A DNA stretch of 64,000 nt from Lysinibacillus sphaericus (GCF_001629735.1 NZ_CP015224.1:930001-994000); one strand, 5' to 3'. Shown: positions 28,172-36,304, numbered from the stretch's first letter. Translations and numbers: made by a program. The notes: generated by a model not told the origin, from the letters alone.

Positions 28172-28191
28172 TTAAAATCATATAATAAATA

Positions 28192-28205
28192 TGAAAGCGA
28201 TTTCA
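28192..28205. promoter_or_regulatory. cre-like site
   Basis: TGAAAGCGATTTCA differs at one position from the CcpA binding consensus TGWAARCGYTWNCA-type and is palindromic at its ends (TGAAA/TTTCA). It lies in the SDR/TetR divergent region, so carbon catabolite control of the SDR gene is possible. Confidence 0.4.
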
Positions 28206-28277
28206 ATATGCAAAATATCTGGATGTGTTGAGTAATCAACACTTTTGGAAAAACTGTTTACTTAGGAGCTGAAAAAA

Positions 28278-28859
28278 ATGTCTACAACAGATTTACGAGT
28301 TATTAAAACAAAGCAAGCCTTACACTCAGCTTTATTGACACTGCTTAGTCAAAAGCCATTGGAGCAGATTTCTATTGCGGAAATATGTAGAGAGGCCAAG
28401 GTGAATAGGGGGACATTCTATTTGCATTACGAGCAAAAAGAAGGACTCTTTGAAGAATACTTTCAAGAGATTATGGAGGATTTATACCAGTCCTACGAAG
28501 AACCTTACCGTGCCGTGACAACATTGGATACACACCAACTAGATCCAGACACAATTCGTATTTTTCACCATATTGAACGCTTTAAAATGTTTTATCGAAT
28601 TGTGTTTTCCAAAAACGTTCCATTAACGTATTATTACATGCTGTTTGATGGAATTTACTCATTGCTAAAGAGAGATATCACCCTGCATCACGAACATCAA
28701 ATGACAGCATCGATTTCAATTGATTATTATAGCGCCTACCAAGCAAACGCGATTATCGGACTCATTATCCAATGGTACCGTGGCGACTTTAGCGACAGCG
28801 TGACCGTCTTAAATCAGCAGCTAGCTGCCATACTGAAAAATGTTCGAAATGGTGGGTAG
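28278..28859 (+). CDS. TetR/AcrR family regulator
   Basis: A 193-residue regulator with an N-terminal TetR helix-turn-helix: ALHSALLTLLSQKPLEQISI then REAKVNRGTFYLHYEQKEGLF (about 35-55). The remainder is a helical ligand/dimer domain containing FYRIVFSKNVPLTYYYML. It is divergent from the SDR gene, its probable target. Ribosome site TAGGAGCTGAAA. Ligand unknown. Confidence 0.85.
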   Translation: MSTTDLRVIKTKQALHSALLTLLSQKPLEQISIAEICREAKVNRGTFYLHYEQKEGLFEEYFQEIMEDLYQSYEEPYRAVTTLDTHQLDPDTIRIFHHIERFKMFYRIVFSKNVPLTYYYMLFDGIYSLLKRDITLHHEHQMTASISIDYYSAYQANAIIGLIIQWYRGDFSDSVTVLNQQLAAILKNVRNGG

Positions 28860-28867
28860 AGCAGAAA

Positions 28868-28931
28868 GAGGTGAATAAAACGCAGAAAGTGATGGATCAA
28901 GCATGAAAAGAGGTGGATAAAATGCTCAAAA
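28868..28931 (+). repeat. short degenerate copy of the 21-bp repeat family
   Basis: Three consecutive units of 21, 21 and 22 bases, each beginning GAGGTG or GTGATG followed by GAATA/GGAT(C/A)A and ending in (C/T)(A/G)AAA. They match the period and layout of the large array at 48348-48853 (unit start GTGRYGGATAGAACGC). The copy lies directly after a TetR stop codon. Confidence 0.5.
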
Positions 28932-28934
28932 GGG

Positions 28935-28983
28935 ATAGCCCCCCACTCTGTCCATCAACGAAGGAACAGAGCCTAGGGGCTAT
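28935..28983. terminator. terminator between convergent TetR and permease genes
   Basis: A compound stem: outer arms ATAGCCCC/GGGGCTAT and inner arms CTCTGT/ACAGAG. T-runs are poor on the plus strand; it probably serves both convergent genes. Confidence 0.6.
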
Positions 28984-28992
28984 AAAATACAA

Positions 28993-30174
28993 CTAACTAG
29001 AACTCTTAGCAAGTGCGGGTTTTATTGCTACGGTCACTGTAGCGATTGTCAGAGTGACAAGTATGATGATACCTAAGGAGCTACTATTTTGTAGCAAATT
29101 ATCGGCACTTCCTCCGAAAATAATGGTGTAATAGCCATCGGCACCGTAAGAAGCGGGTAGCATAGCAGCTATTTGCTTGTAACCTTCAGATAGCATGGTT
29201 TTCGGAACGAGCACTCCAGAGGTTACTAGTTGGAGGGATAGGGCACAAATATTGAAGACCATGCCGATATTTCCAAAAAGAATGACGAAAACCTGGGCTA
29301 GGCAAAGGAAAGCTAGGAACATCACAGATTGGAAGAGATAGATGGATAGAAAGCTTTCATTGCTCGAAATAGTAAATAGATGCATTAAACCGATTGTAAG
29401 GAATGGTAAAGTAAGAGCTACTCCAACATTGAGCAGCTGTCGTGCAAAGAACAATTGCCATTTTGAGAGAATACTTTGTACCTTTTGTGCGGCTTGCTGA
29501 TGTTGCATAATCATCACCATTGCCCCTACAAAGGAGGATATAATGACCATAAGTGGGATAAAGTTTGCTGCAAACCCCTTCACATCATTCGTTTTAAGAA
29601 TAGTAGCATCGACGGCGTGATCTTTAATTGACATCATGGTTGTATGGACAGACGCGTTTATTTGCTGGGAGGTTTTTTGCTCAAAAGGAAGCTGTGCAAA
29701 TTGTTGGGAAAAAACCTCGATTGCCTGATTTTGTTGTAATGGGTAGAGCATTCGGTTCATTTCTTCTGTTAATTGCTTAGCGACACTATCCATCATGTTT
29801 TTGGCCATACTAGCATTGGCCTGATTAATCGAATAGATGATTTCTGCTTTTTCTCCAGTCTGAAGTTGATTCGTAAAATTTGCGGGAATTTGCATAATCA
29901 TATTAATTTGGCGTTCATTTAGGGCATGCTCTGCTTGCTTCAACGAGGAATATTTTTTTACCGTAAATGGAATGTTGTCCTCCATATCCTTTACAATTTG
30001 TTGTCCCATCCCCGTATCTTCCACAACGAAGCCTATCGATAATTCATCAGCTCGCTCATTGACACCGTCATAGGCTGTCATCCAAATTGTAAAGAAAATT
30101 AATTGGAAGGCAATCGCAGCAACAATGCCAATATATGTTTCACGAACGCTCAATAAAGTTTGTAAACCTTTCAT
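28993..30174 (-). CDS. YhgE/Pip-like ABC-2 type membrane protein
   Basis: A 393-residue membrane protein. One helix at about 15-35 is followed by a long extracytoplasmic part (about 40-205) with SIGFVVEDTGMGQQIVKDM, then about five helices from 210 to 385. The layout is that of YhgE/Pip and ABC-2 permease-like proteins, sometimes acting as phage receptors or drug/lipid exporters. No ATPase gene is adjacent. The 16-bp palindrome just upstream (30195-30210) matches the one before the tetR gene at 30233, so that TetR most likely represses it. Confidence 0.75.
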   Translation of the reverse strand: MKGLQTLLSVRETYIGIVAAIAFQLIFFTIWMTAYDGVNERADELSIGFVVEDTGMGQQIVKDMEDNIPFTVKKYSSLKQAEHALNERQINMIMQIPANFTNQLQTGEKAEIIYSINQANASMAKNMMDSVAKQLTEEMNRMLYPLQQNQAIEVFSQQFAQLPFEQKTSQQINASVHTTMMSIKDHAVDATILKTNDVKGFAANFIPLMVIISSFVGAMVMIMQHQQAAQKVQSILSKWQLFFARQLLNVGVALTLPFLTIGLMHLFTISSNESFLSIYLFQSVMFLAFLCLAQVFVILFGNIGMVFNICALSLQLVTSGVLVPKTMLSEGYKQIAAMLPASYGADGYYTIIFGGSADNLLQNSSSLGIIILVTLTIATVTVAIKPALAKSSS

Positions 30175-30194
30175 TGTTAAACTACCCCTTTATA

Positions 30195-30210
30195 AAGTAA
30201 GTACTTACTT
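30195..30210. promoter_or_regulatory. perfect 16-bp palindrome, TetR operator upstream of the permease
   Basis: AAGTAAGTACTTACTT is fully self-complementary and lies about 20 bases before the permease start codon. A very similar site (AAGTAATCACTTAC) lies before the tetR gene. Confidence 0.75.
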
Positions 30211-30232
30211 GCATTGGAAGGAAAAATTTTTT

Positions 30233-30814
30233 CTAGGAAACGAGTCCCCTAGAAAAAATAGCAACACTTGTCTGTAATAGTTCTTCGGTTGGTATGTCAG
30301 ACACCATAGTACCAAGACGTGCACGTGACATAAAATGGCCAAAGTTAAGCGCAATAAGCGATAATGCGGCAGCTTCAAAATCAACCTCTCTTATCTTCCC
30401 TCGCTGTTGCATTTCTTGAAAGTACTGGCAGAGTTCCTTTTTGATCAAAAGAGGGATATTTGCAATTTCCTCACTGATTTCAGGAAACTGAATGGACTCC
30501 TTAAAGCCAATCATTACCAAATCTTTAATCGACATTAAGAATTCAAAATGCTTTAAAGAAAAGTTTAATAAATCCTTTTCTAATTCCCACGTAACATTTT
30601 GATGGATCTCCTGTTGTAAAAGAGGATAATACGAAAATTGTTCAACTATGGCTTTCAAGAGGCCACGCTTATTGCCAAAATGGCGGAAAAGTGTAACTTC
30701 ATTGACGCCTGCTAATTCAGCAATCGTTTTCGTTGTTGCGGCAGTATAGCCCTTTTCGCTAATCAATTGTAGAGCAGCTTCGATGATTCGTTCTGCGGTT
30801 CCCTTTGTTGTCAA
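30233..30814 (-). CDS. TetR/AcrR family regulator
   Basis: A 193-residue regulator. TAERIIEAALQLISEKGY begins the DNA-binding domain, with TKTIAELAGVNEVTLFRHFGNKRGL as helix-turn-helix and recognition helix. I chose the TTG at 30814, which lies 7 bases after GGAAG; a longer reading from ATG 30844 would put the operator half-site inside the coding region. It is upstream of and codirectional with the YhgE-like gene, and shares its operator sequence, so it likely controls itself and the permease. Confidence 0.85.
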   Translation of the reverse strand: MTTKGTAERIIEAALQLISEKGYTAATTKTIAELAGVNEVTLFRHFGNKRGLLKAIVEQFSYYPLLQQEIHQNVTWELEKDLLNFSLKHFEFLMSIKDLVMIGFKESIQFPEISEEIANIPLLIKKELCQYFQEMQQRGKIREVDFEAAALSLIALNFGHFMSRARLGTMVSDIPTEELLQTSVAIFSRGLVS

Positions 30815-30834
30815 ACATAAACTTCCTTTCATGC

Positions 30835-30848
30835 AAGTAATCACTTAC
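30835..30848. promoter_or_regulatory. second TetR operator, before the tetR gene
   Basis: AAGTAATCACTTAC shares the arms of the palindrome at 30195-30210 with only the two centre bases changed. It lies 20 bases upstream of the chosen TTG start, fitting autorepression. Confidence 0.65.
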
Positions 30849-30918
30849 ATGCTAACACAGTGCATGCTTCTCTGCAACATAATAATCCATTTCAATGAAA
30901 TAATCGTCAACAAGAATA

Positions 30919-30947
30919 TTGACAACTATATCGACGACTGATATATT
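30919..30947 (+). promoter_or_regulatory. promoter of the PadR-ABC operon
   Basis: TTGACA (30919-30924) and TATATT (30942-30947) are exactly 17 bases apart. CGATATA/TATCG elements recur across 30928-30990, overlapping and following the promoter. Repeats of this kind resemble PadR operators, so autoregulation is likely. Confidence 0.75.
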
Positions 30948-30998
30948 TTATTTGTATCGGCTGACGATATATTGGTGGACGATATAAAGGGGGATTGT

Positions 30999-31313
30999 AT
31001 GACACAGGAGCATCCGCCGTTAACTGAAGGCGTATATTATATTTTATTAGCTTTATATGAGCCTAGACATGGTTATGGCATTATGCAATTAGTAGAGGAA
31101 ATGAGCAGTGGGCGAGTACGCTTAGGCGCTGGTACCATTTATGGGGCCATTAAAACTTTGCTAGAACGAGGCTGGATTGAGGCGCTCGACGATGACGGTC
31201 GAAAGAAAGAATATGTAATTACAGAAACTGGAGAAAAGGTAGTTGAATACGAAATTTTAAGATTAAGGGAACTTTTTGACAATGGTATCCGTATAACGAG
31301 AGGAGATGAATAA
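30999..31313 (+). CDS. PadR family transcriptional regulator
   Basis: A 104-residue winged-helix regulator: EGVYYILLALYEPRHGYGIMQLVEE-type opening (residues about 9-33), GAGTIYGAIKTLLERGWIE as the recognition helix and wing entry, then the short C-terminal dimer helix (EKVVEYEILRLREL). ATG 30999 follows AAGGGGGATTGT. It heads an operon of a small membrane ORF, a DUF2812 protein and an ABC exporter. PadR genes of this kind usually repress the neighbouring transporter and respond to a toxic ligand. Confidence 0.88.
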   Translation: MTQEHPPLTEGVYYILLALYEPRHGYGIMQLVEEMSSGRVRLGAGTIYGAIKTLLERGWIEALDDDGRKKEYVITETGEKVVEYEILRLRELFDNGIRITRGDE

Positions 31314-31314
31314 T

Positions 31315-31437
31315 ATGCATACATATCGATTAATGATTAATCCATATGCATTTGTCCTATTATTCTCATTCCCATTATATAGGCTTATACGTGTACGCAA
31401 TCGATTGAAGAAAGAGCTAAATATATTTTCAGATTAG
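31315..31437 (+). CDS. small membrane-type protein of 40 residues
   Basis: A short ORF two bases after the PadR stop, with AGGAGATGAATAAT as ribosome site. The peptide starts MHTYRLMINPYAFVLLFSF and continues with a basic stretch (LIRVRNRLKKEL), so one short hydrophobic helix and a positive cytoplasmic tail. I do not recognise it. Its position, spacing and ribosome site suggest it is translated as part of the operon. Confidence 0.5.
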   Translation: MHTYRLMINPYAFVLLFSFPLYRLIRVRNRLKKELNIFSD

Positions 31438-31445
31438 TGGACGTC

Positions 31446-31475
31446 CATTATTTTCTGGGAAATCAGAAAATAGTG
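31446..31475 (+). repeat. hairpin inside the PadR operon
   Basis: Arms CATTATTTTCTG and CAGAAAATAGTG (one mismatch) with a 6-base loop, between the small ORF and the DUF2812 gene. No T-run follows. It may be an RNA processing or stability element. Confidence 0.45.
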
Positions 31476-31502
31476 AAAGAACTTCCTATAAGGGGTGAGA
31501 GG

Positions 31503-32033
31503 ATGGAAAAAAGAATTTACCGTTTTTTTGTAGATTATGAAAAGGAAGAACGGTGGGTCAATGAAATGGCAGATCGGGGGTGGAATCTTAAAAAAGCAAT
31601 TGTAGGTTTTTTTGTTTTTGAAAAAGGAACACCACAACAATATATTTATCGAAATGAATTTGTGAATAGGAAATCGAAGGATTATTTTGAGTTTCTAGAG
31701 ATGATGAATATAGAATGTGTGTACAAATTCGGTGGTTGGGCATATTACCGAAAACCAAAGGCAGAGGGGCCGTTTGAATTATTCTCAGATACTACCTCTA
31801 AAATTAGCTATATAAAATCGATGAATCGTATTTTTATCGTACTGTTGCTAGTCAATATAGTGGCTGGTCTTTATAATCTTTCGTTAGGAACGTGGGGGCC
31901 ATCTTTAAAAGTAGTCAGCACCAGTGTAGGGTGTTTAAATTTTATCGTATCCATAATGGTGTGTATCTCTATTTTAAAAAATGCAAACCGTAAAAAAAGA
32001 TTGAAGGAAAATTTACATATATTCGAAGGGTAA
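31503..32033 (+). CDS. DUF2812 domain protein
   Basis: A 176-residue protein. The N-terminal soluble part (KRIYRFFVDYEKEERWVNEMADRG in pattern, residues 3-26) is the DUF2812 signature, and two membrane helices cover about 110-128 and 138-160. DUF2812 proteins are often found beside PadR regulators and are thought to be membrane sensors or accessory proteins; the function is unproven. ATG 31503 is used, after GGGGTGAGAGG. The ABC exporter genes follow 13 bases downstream. Confidence 0.8.
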   Translation: MEKRIYRFFVDYEKEERWVNEMADRGWNLKKAIVGFFVFEKGTPQQYIYRNEFVNRKSKDYFEFLEMMNIECVYKFGGWAYYRKPKAEGPFELFSDTTSKISYIKSMNRIFIVLLLVNIVAGLYNLSLGTWGPSLKVVSTSVGCLNFIVSIMVCISILKNANRKKRLKENLHIFEG

Positions 32034-32046
32034 GGAGGATGACAAC

Positions 32047-32952
32047 ATGACTTTACAGTTACAGCATGTCACGAAGAAGTATAAGGATTTTACGGCTGTA
32101 GATGGATTGGATTTTACGATTGAAAAAGGTGAAATCTTTGGTCTAATTGGCCAAAATGGTGCGGGGAAAACAACCACTTTCCGTATGATCTTAGATTTAC
32201 AGGAGACAACAGCAGGTACAATTACATGGAATGGTCAGCCAGTTAATGCGATTAACCGAGATGTCCTAGGATATTTACCAGAGGAAAGAGGTATTTTCCC
32301 AACGATGAAAGTCGAGGAGCAGTTATACTTTTTTGGTGAATTACGTGGGATGAAAAAGGCGGAGCTGAAAAAGGAAATTGATTTTTGGATTCAACGTTTT
32401 GAGCTGGAGGAAAAACGTAAAGATAAGGCTGAAACGCTATCAAAGGGAAACCAGCAAAAAGTACAGCTTATTGCCAGTTTTATCCATAAACCTGAATTTT
32501 TAATTTTAGATGAACCGTTTAGTGGATTGGACCCGGTTAATAAAGACTTATTAAAGGATGCCATTCTCCTTTTAAAGGAACAGGGTACAACCATTTTGTT
32601 CTCTAGTCACCAAATGGATAATGTTGAGGAACTTTGTGATCACTTATGCCTATTAAAAAGAGGTGTTTCGTTATTCTCTGGTAGTCTACTAGATTTAAAG
32701 AAGCAATATGGCAAAACAAAACTGGCCGTAAGAACAGATTGGTCAACCACACAGCTATTGGCGTTAGAAGGCGTCAAGGAAGTACGTGTAGAGAAGGAAC
32801 AAACCGTTCTTACATTAGTGGATGAAAGCTATGCCCAAAGTATTTTTGAGCAGCTTTCCAATGGGAAGTATATCGAAAAATTCAGCTTGGATTATTTATC
32901 ATTAGATGAAATCTTTAAAGATAAGGTAGGTGGCAATGTTGTCGAAGTTTAA
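32047..32952 (+). CDS. ABC transporter ATPase (NatA/YhaQ-like)
   Basis: A 301-residue ATPase with GQNGAGKTT (about 36-44), the signature LSKGNQQKVQL (about 131-141) and Walker B FLILDEPFSGLDP (about 152-164). LSKGNQQK rather than LSGGQ is common in this exporter group. The C-terminal extension after 215 resembles the YhaQ/NatA subfamily of sodium or drug extrusion ATPases. It overlaps the permease gene start. Regulation by the upstream PadR is inferred. Confidence 0.88.
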   Translation: MTLQLQHVTKKYKDFTAVDGLDFTIEKGEIFGLIGQNGAGKTTTFRMILDLQETTAGTITWNGQPVNAINRDVLGYLPEERGIFPTMKVEEQLYFFGELRGMKKAELKKEIDFWIQRFELEEKRKDKAETLSKGNQQKVQLIASFIHKPEFLILDEPFSGLDPVNKDLLKDAILLLKEQGTTILFSSHQMDNVEELCDHLCLLKRGVSLFSGSLLDLKKQYGKTKLAVRTDWSTTQLLALEGVKEVRVEKEQTVLTLVDESYAQSIFEQLSNGKYIEKFSLDYLSLDEIFKDKVGGNVVEV

Positions 32953-34180
32953 TTTATTAATGAAACAATTATATAAATCAAAAATAAAATCAAAATCCTT
33001 TATTTTAATGACATGTTTATATGTACTTGTAATGTCTGTAGCTGTTTTCTGGTCTGAAATTAAAGAGCTTTTTACAGGTGATGATGAAGCACAGCAAATT
33101 GCCATAATCAATGATACGTCCGCTGATTTAAGTGGTATCTTTGTTTCCAATGGGGACATGGCTTTTATCCAAGATGAAAAGGATATACCGGCACTTGAAA
33201 AAAAGGTAAAGGACGGCAAGCTAGATGCCATTGTGACAATTAAGGATCAAGGCGGTCAGCTACAAGCAGAAATTGCTACGTTTACACCATTGAAATTAAA
33301 CGATCAATCGACATTGTCATCCTTATTGCAATATGCTGGTCAGCACTATGCGGTTCAGCAATTATCACTATCACCTGAACAGGCAGCACAAATTATGGCC
33401 GCTCAAACGACGATTTCCACTAAAAACTTAAATGAGGAATCAACGGGTGGGAAAAGTGAAGAAGAAAAGCAATCAGGCTTAGTTGTTTCCTATGCAGTTG
33501 GGATTTTAATTTATTTCTTTATTTCTACATTCCTATCTATGATTACGACTGAAATTGCCTCTGAAAAAGGCTCACGAGCAATGGAAATGCTTTTAGTAAG
33601 TGTCAAGCCAACTACTCATTTTAAAGCAAAAATTGCAGGTGTATTATTACTCGCTTTAACACAGATGGGTATTCTTGCAGCAGTATTCCTCATCTATGCT
33701 AAACTCGTAAAAGGCGGAATTGTTTGGGATATGGCGGCTGACATTGTCAAAGAGCTGTCAGTTGGTTACGTTATCTATGCCATTGTATTCTTATTGCTAA
33801 CGGTTATCCTATATCTTATCATTGGCGCATTATTCGGCTCATTAGTATCGAAAGTTGAAGAAGCAGGTCAAGTATTAATGCCGGCCATGATTATTACGAT
33901 TATCGGCTTCTATGTCATGCTAACAGGGATGGGTAATCCAGATACAATCATCATTAAAATATTCTCTTATATCCCGTTAACATCAGGAATGATTATGCCA
34001 ATGAGGATAGGTGCTACTGATATCGGGGGTATAGTGCCATTGCTATCTCTAGGTATTTTAATCGCAACGATTATAGTCGTGTACCTATTTAGTTTATCGT
34101 TCTATAAACGCAGTGTACTGACATATAGCTCAGGCGGTGTCATTCAAAAAATAAAAACAGTATTAAAGGTAACAACTTAA
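32936..34180 (+). CDS. ABC-2 type permease (NatB/YhaP-like)
   Basis: A 414-residue membrane protein. It has one N-terminal helix (about 22-42), a large extracytoplasmic domain (about 45-180) and six helices from about 185 to 400. The motif TTEIASEKGSRAMEMLLVSV is characteristic of NatB-like exporters. ATG 32936 follows AAGGTAGG and overlaps the ATPase gene; a GTG at 32930 is a possible alternative. With the ATPase it forms an exporter for sodium, a peptide or a drug; which one is not shown. Confidence 0.88.
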   Translation: MLSKFNLLMKQLYKSKIKSKSFILMTCLYVLVMSVAVFWSEIKELFTGDDEAQQIAIINDTSADLSGIFVSNGDMAFIQDEKDIPALEKKVKDGKLDAIVTIKDQGGQLQAEIATFTPLKLNDQSTLSSLLQYAGQHYAVQQLSLSPEQAAQIMAAQTTISTKNLNEESTGGKSEEEKQSGLVVSYAVGILIYFFISTFLSMITTEIASEKGSRAMEMLLVSVKPTTHFKAKIAGVLLLALTQMGILAAVFLIYAKLVKGGIVWDMAADIVKELSVGYVIYAIVFLLLTVILYLIIGALFGSLVSKVEEAGQVLMPAMIITIIGFYVMLTGMGNPDTIIIKIFSYIPLTSGMIMPMRIGATDIGGIVPLLSLGILIATIIVVYLFSLSFYKRSVLTYSSGGVIQKIKTVLKVTT

Positions 34181-34186
34181 GTGTTA

Positions 34187-34215
34187 AGCAGCTACACGAT
34201 GATGTAGCTGCTTTT
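34187..34215 (+). terminator. intrinsic terminator of the PadR-ABC operon
   Basis: Perfect 10-bp arms AGCAGCTACA and TGTAGCTGCT with a 6-base loop, followed by TTTT. Confidence 0.88.
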
Positions 34216-34400
34216 GGTCGTTCCATACCAATGATAGAAAACAATGTAAAGGAATTTGCGTAATCAGTCGAATTTTGTTTAGAAAGAAGCTATAATTTAA
34301 AAAAGAGCATGAAATTGGTTTTGTCTTTCTATCGTAATGAAACCTTTTTCCAAGGTAATCGTAAGTAAATTGTAGAGATAAATTGCAGGGGGTAAAACGT

Positions 34401-35570
34401 ATGTCTGAATTCAACAATGATCTTTTAAAATCCAAGGACCCATTCGCTTCTGAAAATCCTTTATTACAGCCTAATCCACTTATGCAACAAGAGCCTGAAC
34501 AAAAGCCGGTACTTGTTTCTGAGCAAGAGCTATCACAAATTGCGCAAAACCAGCTTATGCTAAAGAAAGATCCAGAGGTTCATGCACTTGCTCAACGCAT
34601 TGATGTTAAAGATCAAATCGCCATGCTAGAGCTTGGTAAGGAAACAGCAAGTGGCATTTCTACTTTTTCAGATAAAATGCTGGCTACTATGAAGTCCAGC
34701 AAACTAGAAGAATCGAGTGTCCTATTAAATAATTTGAATAAAATTATGGATAAATTTGATCCTCAAGATTTTTCAGAGGAGAAAAAGGGTGGCTTCATCT
34801 CCAAGCTCTTTAATAAAGGAAAAGAGCAATTGGAAAGATTCCTATCTAAATATGACAGCATGAATAAGGAAGTAGATGTGATTTACCGTGAAATTCAAAA
34901 ATATGAAGGTGAAATGAAGCGTAATACAATTGATCTTGAAAATCTATATGATCAAAATTTAAATTACTTCCAATCTTTAAGTAAATTTGTTGCTGCAATT
35001 GAAGTAAAGATAGAAGATGTTCGTTCAACATTACCAGCCCTTGAGCAAAAGGCTCAAACTGGCGATCAATTAGCAGCAATGGAATATGAAACAATGCTAC
35101 GTGCAGTGGAATTATTAGAGCAACGTCGCTATGATTTAGAAATGGCGCAGCAAGTATCATTCCAATCCGCACCTCAAATACGTTTAATGCAACAAGGTAA
35201 TAACCATTTAATTGCGAAAATTAACTCAGCCTTTGTGACGACAATCCCTATTTTCAAACAAGGTTTAATTCATGCAGTTACTTTAAAGCGTCAAAAGCTT
35301 ATTTCCGATTCTATGAGTGAGCTAGATCGTCGTACGAATGAAATGCTCGTGCGTAATGCTGAAAACATTAGTAAAAACAGCGTGAATATTGCACGTGCTG
35401 CAGGCAGCCCAAGCATAAAAATTGAAACAATTGAAACAACATGGCAAACGATTATGACTGGTATTCAAGAAACAAAGCAAATTCAAGCTGAAACAGCCAG
35501 AAGTCGTGAAGAGGGTCGTAAACGTATTGAACGTTTGCAATTAGAATATGAAAAATTGAAAAAAATGTAA
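34401..35570 (+). CDS. TelA family (toxic anion resistance) protein
   Basis: A 389-residue mostly helical soluble protein. Coiled-coil segments and the conserved region around LSKYDSMNKEVDVIYREIQKYEG-type residues (about 146-168), plus RRYDLEMAQQVSFQSAPQIRLMQQGN and the ending RSREEGRKRIERLQLEYEKL, identify the TelA/YceH family. Members are linked to tellurite and cell-envelope stress resistance, with no known enzymatic activity. ATG 34401 follows CAGGGGGTAAAA. Usually it lies with a YceG-like gene; here that partner is absent. Confidence 0.85.
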   Translation: MSEFNNDLLKSKDPFASENPLLQPNPLMQQEPEQKPVLVSEQELSQIAQNQLMLKKDPEVHALAQRIDVKDQIAMLELGKETASGISTFSDKMLATMKSSKLEESSVLLNNLNKIMDKFDPQDFSEEKKGGFISKLFNKGKEQLERFLSKYDSMNKEVDVIYREIQKYEGEMKRNTIDLENLYDQNLNYFQSLSKFVAAIEVKIEDVRSTLPALEQKAQTGDQLAAMEYETMLRAVELLEQRRYDLEMAQQVSFQSAPQIRLMQQGNNHLIAKINSAFVTTIPIFKQGLIHAVTLKRQKLISDSMSELDRRTNEMLVRNAENISKNSVNIARAAGSPSIKIETIETTWQTIMTGIQETKQIQAETARSREEGRKRIERLQLEYEKLKKM

Positions 35571-35576
35571 TAATCG

Positions 35577-35614
35577 AAGCTTCTTGTAGAAAACGTTGCA
35601 AGAAGCTTTTTTAT
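35577..35614 (+). terminator. intrinsic terminator after telA-like gene
   Basis: Perfect 10-bp arms AAGCTTCTTG and CAAGAAGCTT with a 12-base loop and a T-rich tail (TTTTTTATTT). Confidence 0.88.
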
Positions 35615-35634
35615 TTGTATGTGTTATATGTTCT

Positions 35635-35687
35635 TTGACAAAAAGTAAAATACTGATTATGATAAAATTAAATGAGAATGATTATCA
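35635..35687 (+). promoter_or_regulatory. strong promoter with a Fur-like box
   Basis: TTGACA (35635-35640) and TATGAT (35658-35663) are exactly 17 bases apart. Directly downstream, TGAGAATGATTATCA (35673-35687) matches the 7-1-7 Fur consensus TGATAATNATTATCA at all but one position and would cover the transcription start. Iron-dependent repression of the following genes is therefore likely; PerR or Zur sites are related and cannot be excluded. Confidence 0.7.
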
Positions 35688-35708
35688 AATAAAAAAGGAA
35701 GCGAACAG

Positions 35709-35762
35709 ATGTTATACAAAGCTTTACGATTACATGAAATAATTCGTGGAGGAGTGAAATGA
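35709..35762 (+). CDS. 17-residue leader ORF coupled to the next gene
   Basis: An ORF MLYKALRLHEIIRGGVK with ribosome site AAAAAAGGAAGCG. Its stop codon TGA overlaps the ATG of the next gene (ATGA), a translational-coupling arrangement, while the next gene's own ribosome site GGAGG lies inside it. Short and without a recognised family; it may be a leader peptide. Confidence 0.45.
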   Translation: MLYKALRLHEIIRGGVK

Positions 35763-36304
35763 TGACCAATAAAATAAGTTCCTCTACATTGTCGTATGAG
35801 CCTTTTGAAGATGGAACGCTTGCTCTTAGCGCAGCTGAAACTTTAATGCTTATTCCACAAAGCCGTTATTTAGAGTTATTGCAAAAAGAAAAAGTGTACA
35901 GTGCTAGACATACCGATTTAGATAAAAAGCAAAATGGAATAGAACAAGAATGCAAAATATTAAAAAAACAAAATGCAGCACTTACAGAGGACTTGCAAAA
36001 ATCAAAGCAGCAAAACATCGTCCTTCAAAAAAAAGTAACGGAATATAATTGCGTGGTAGAGGAAATGCAGGTGCTACGACAACAAAATACGGAGCTACTA
36101 ATTGAATTAAGTAAATATACGTCTTTGTCGAGGGAGTCACTAACAGGACCACTTAAGTCAATGATAAAAAATATGCGAGAGCAGGGGGTTGGCATAAAGG
36201 AAATTCATATACGCATCAAACGCCAAATCAATCCAGATATTAGCTATAGTACAGTGCGCAAATATATCTCCGAGCTAGAATCAGAGCAGAAGGATGGACG
36301 GTGA
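35759..36304 (+). CDS. uncharacterised coiled-coil protein with a possible C-terminal DNA-binding helix pair
   Basis: A 181-residue soluble protein I do not recognise. Residues 45-120 are a long charged coiled coil (KKQNAALTEDLQKSKQQN). Residues 127-170 (LKSMIKNMREQGVGIKEIHIR, then INPDISYSTVRKYISELE) look like a helix-turn-helix of the recombinase/invertase type. The N-terminus (LALSAAETLMLIPQSRYLELL) may be a small interaction module. It stands behind the Fur-like promoter and a short leader ORF, so an iron- or metal-dependent regulatory role is possible but unproven. Confidence 0.6.
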   Translation: MMTNKISSSTLSYEPFEDGTLALSAAETLMLIPQSRYLELLQKEKVYSARHTDLDKKQNGIEQECKILKKQNAALTEDLQKSKQQNIVLQKKVTEYNCVVEEMQVLRQQNTELLIELSKYTSLSRESLTGPLKSMIKNMREQGVGIKEIHIRIKRQINPDISYSTVRKYISELESEQKDGR

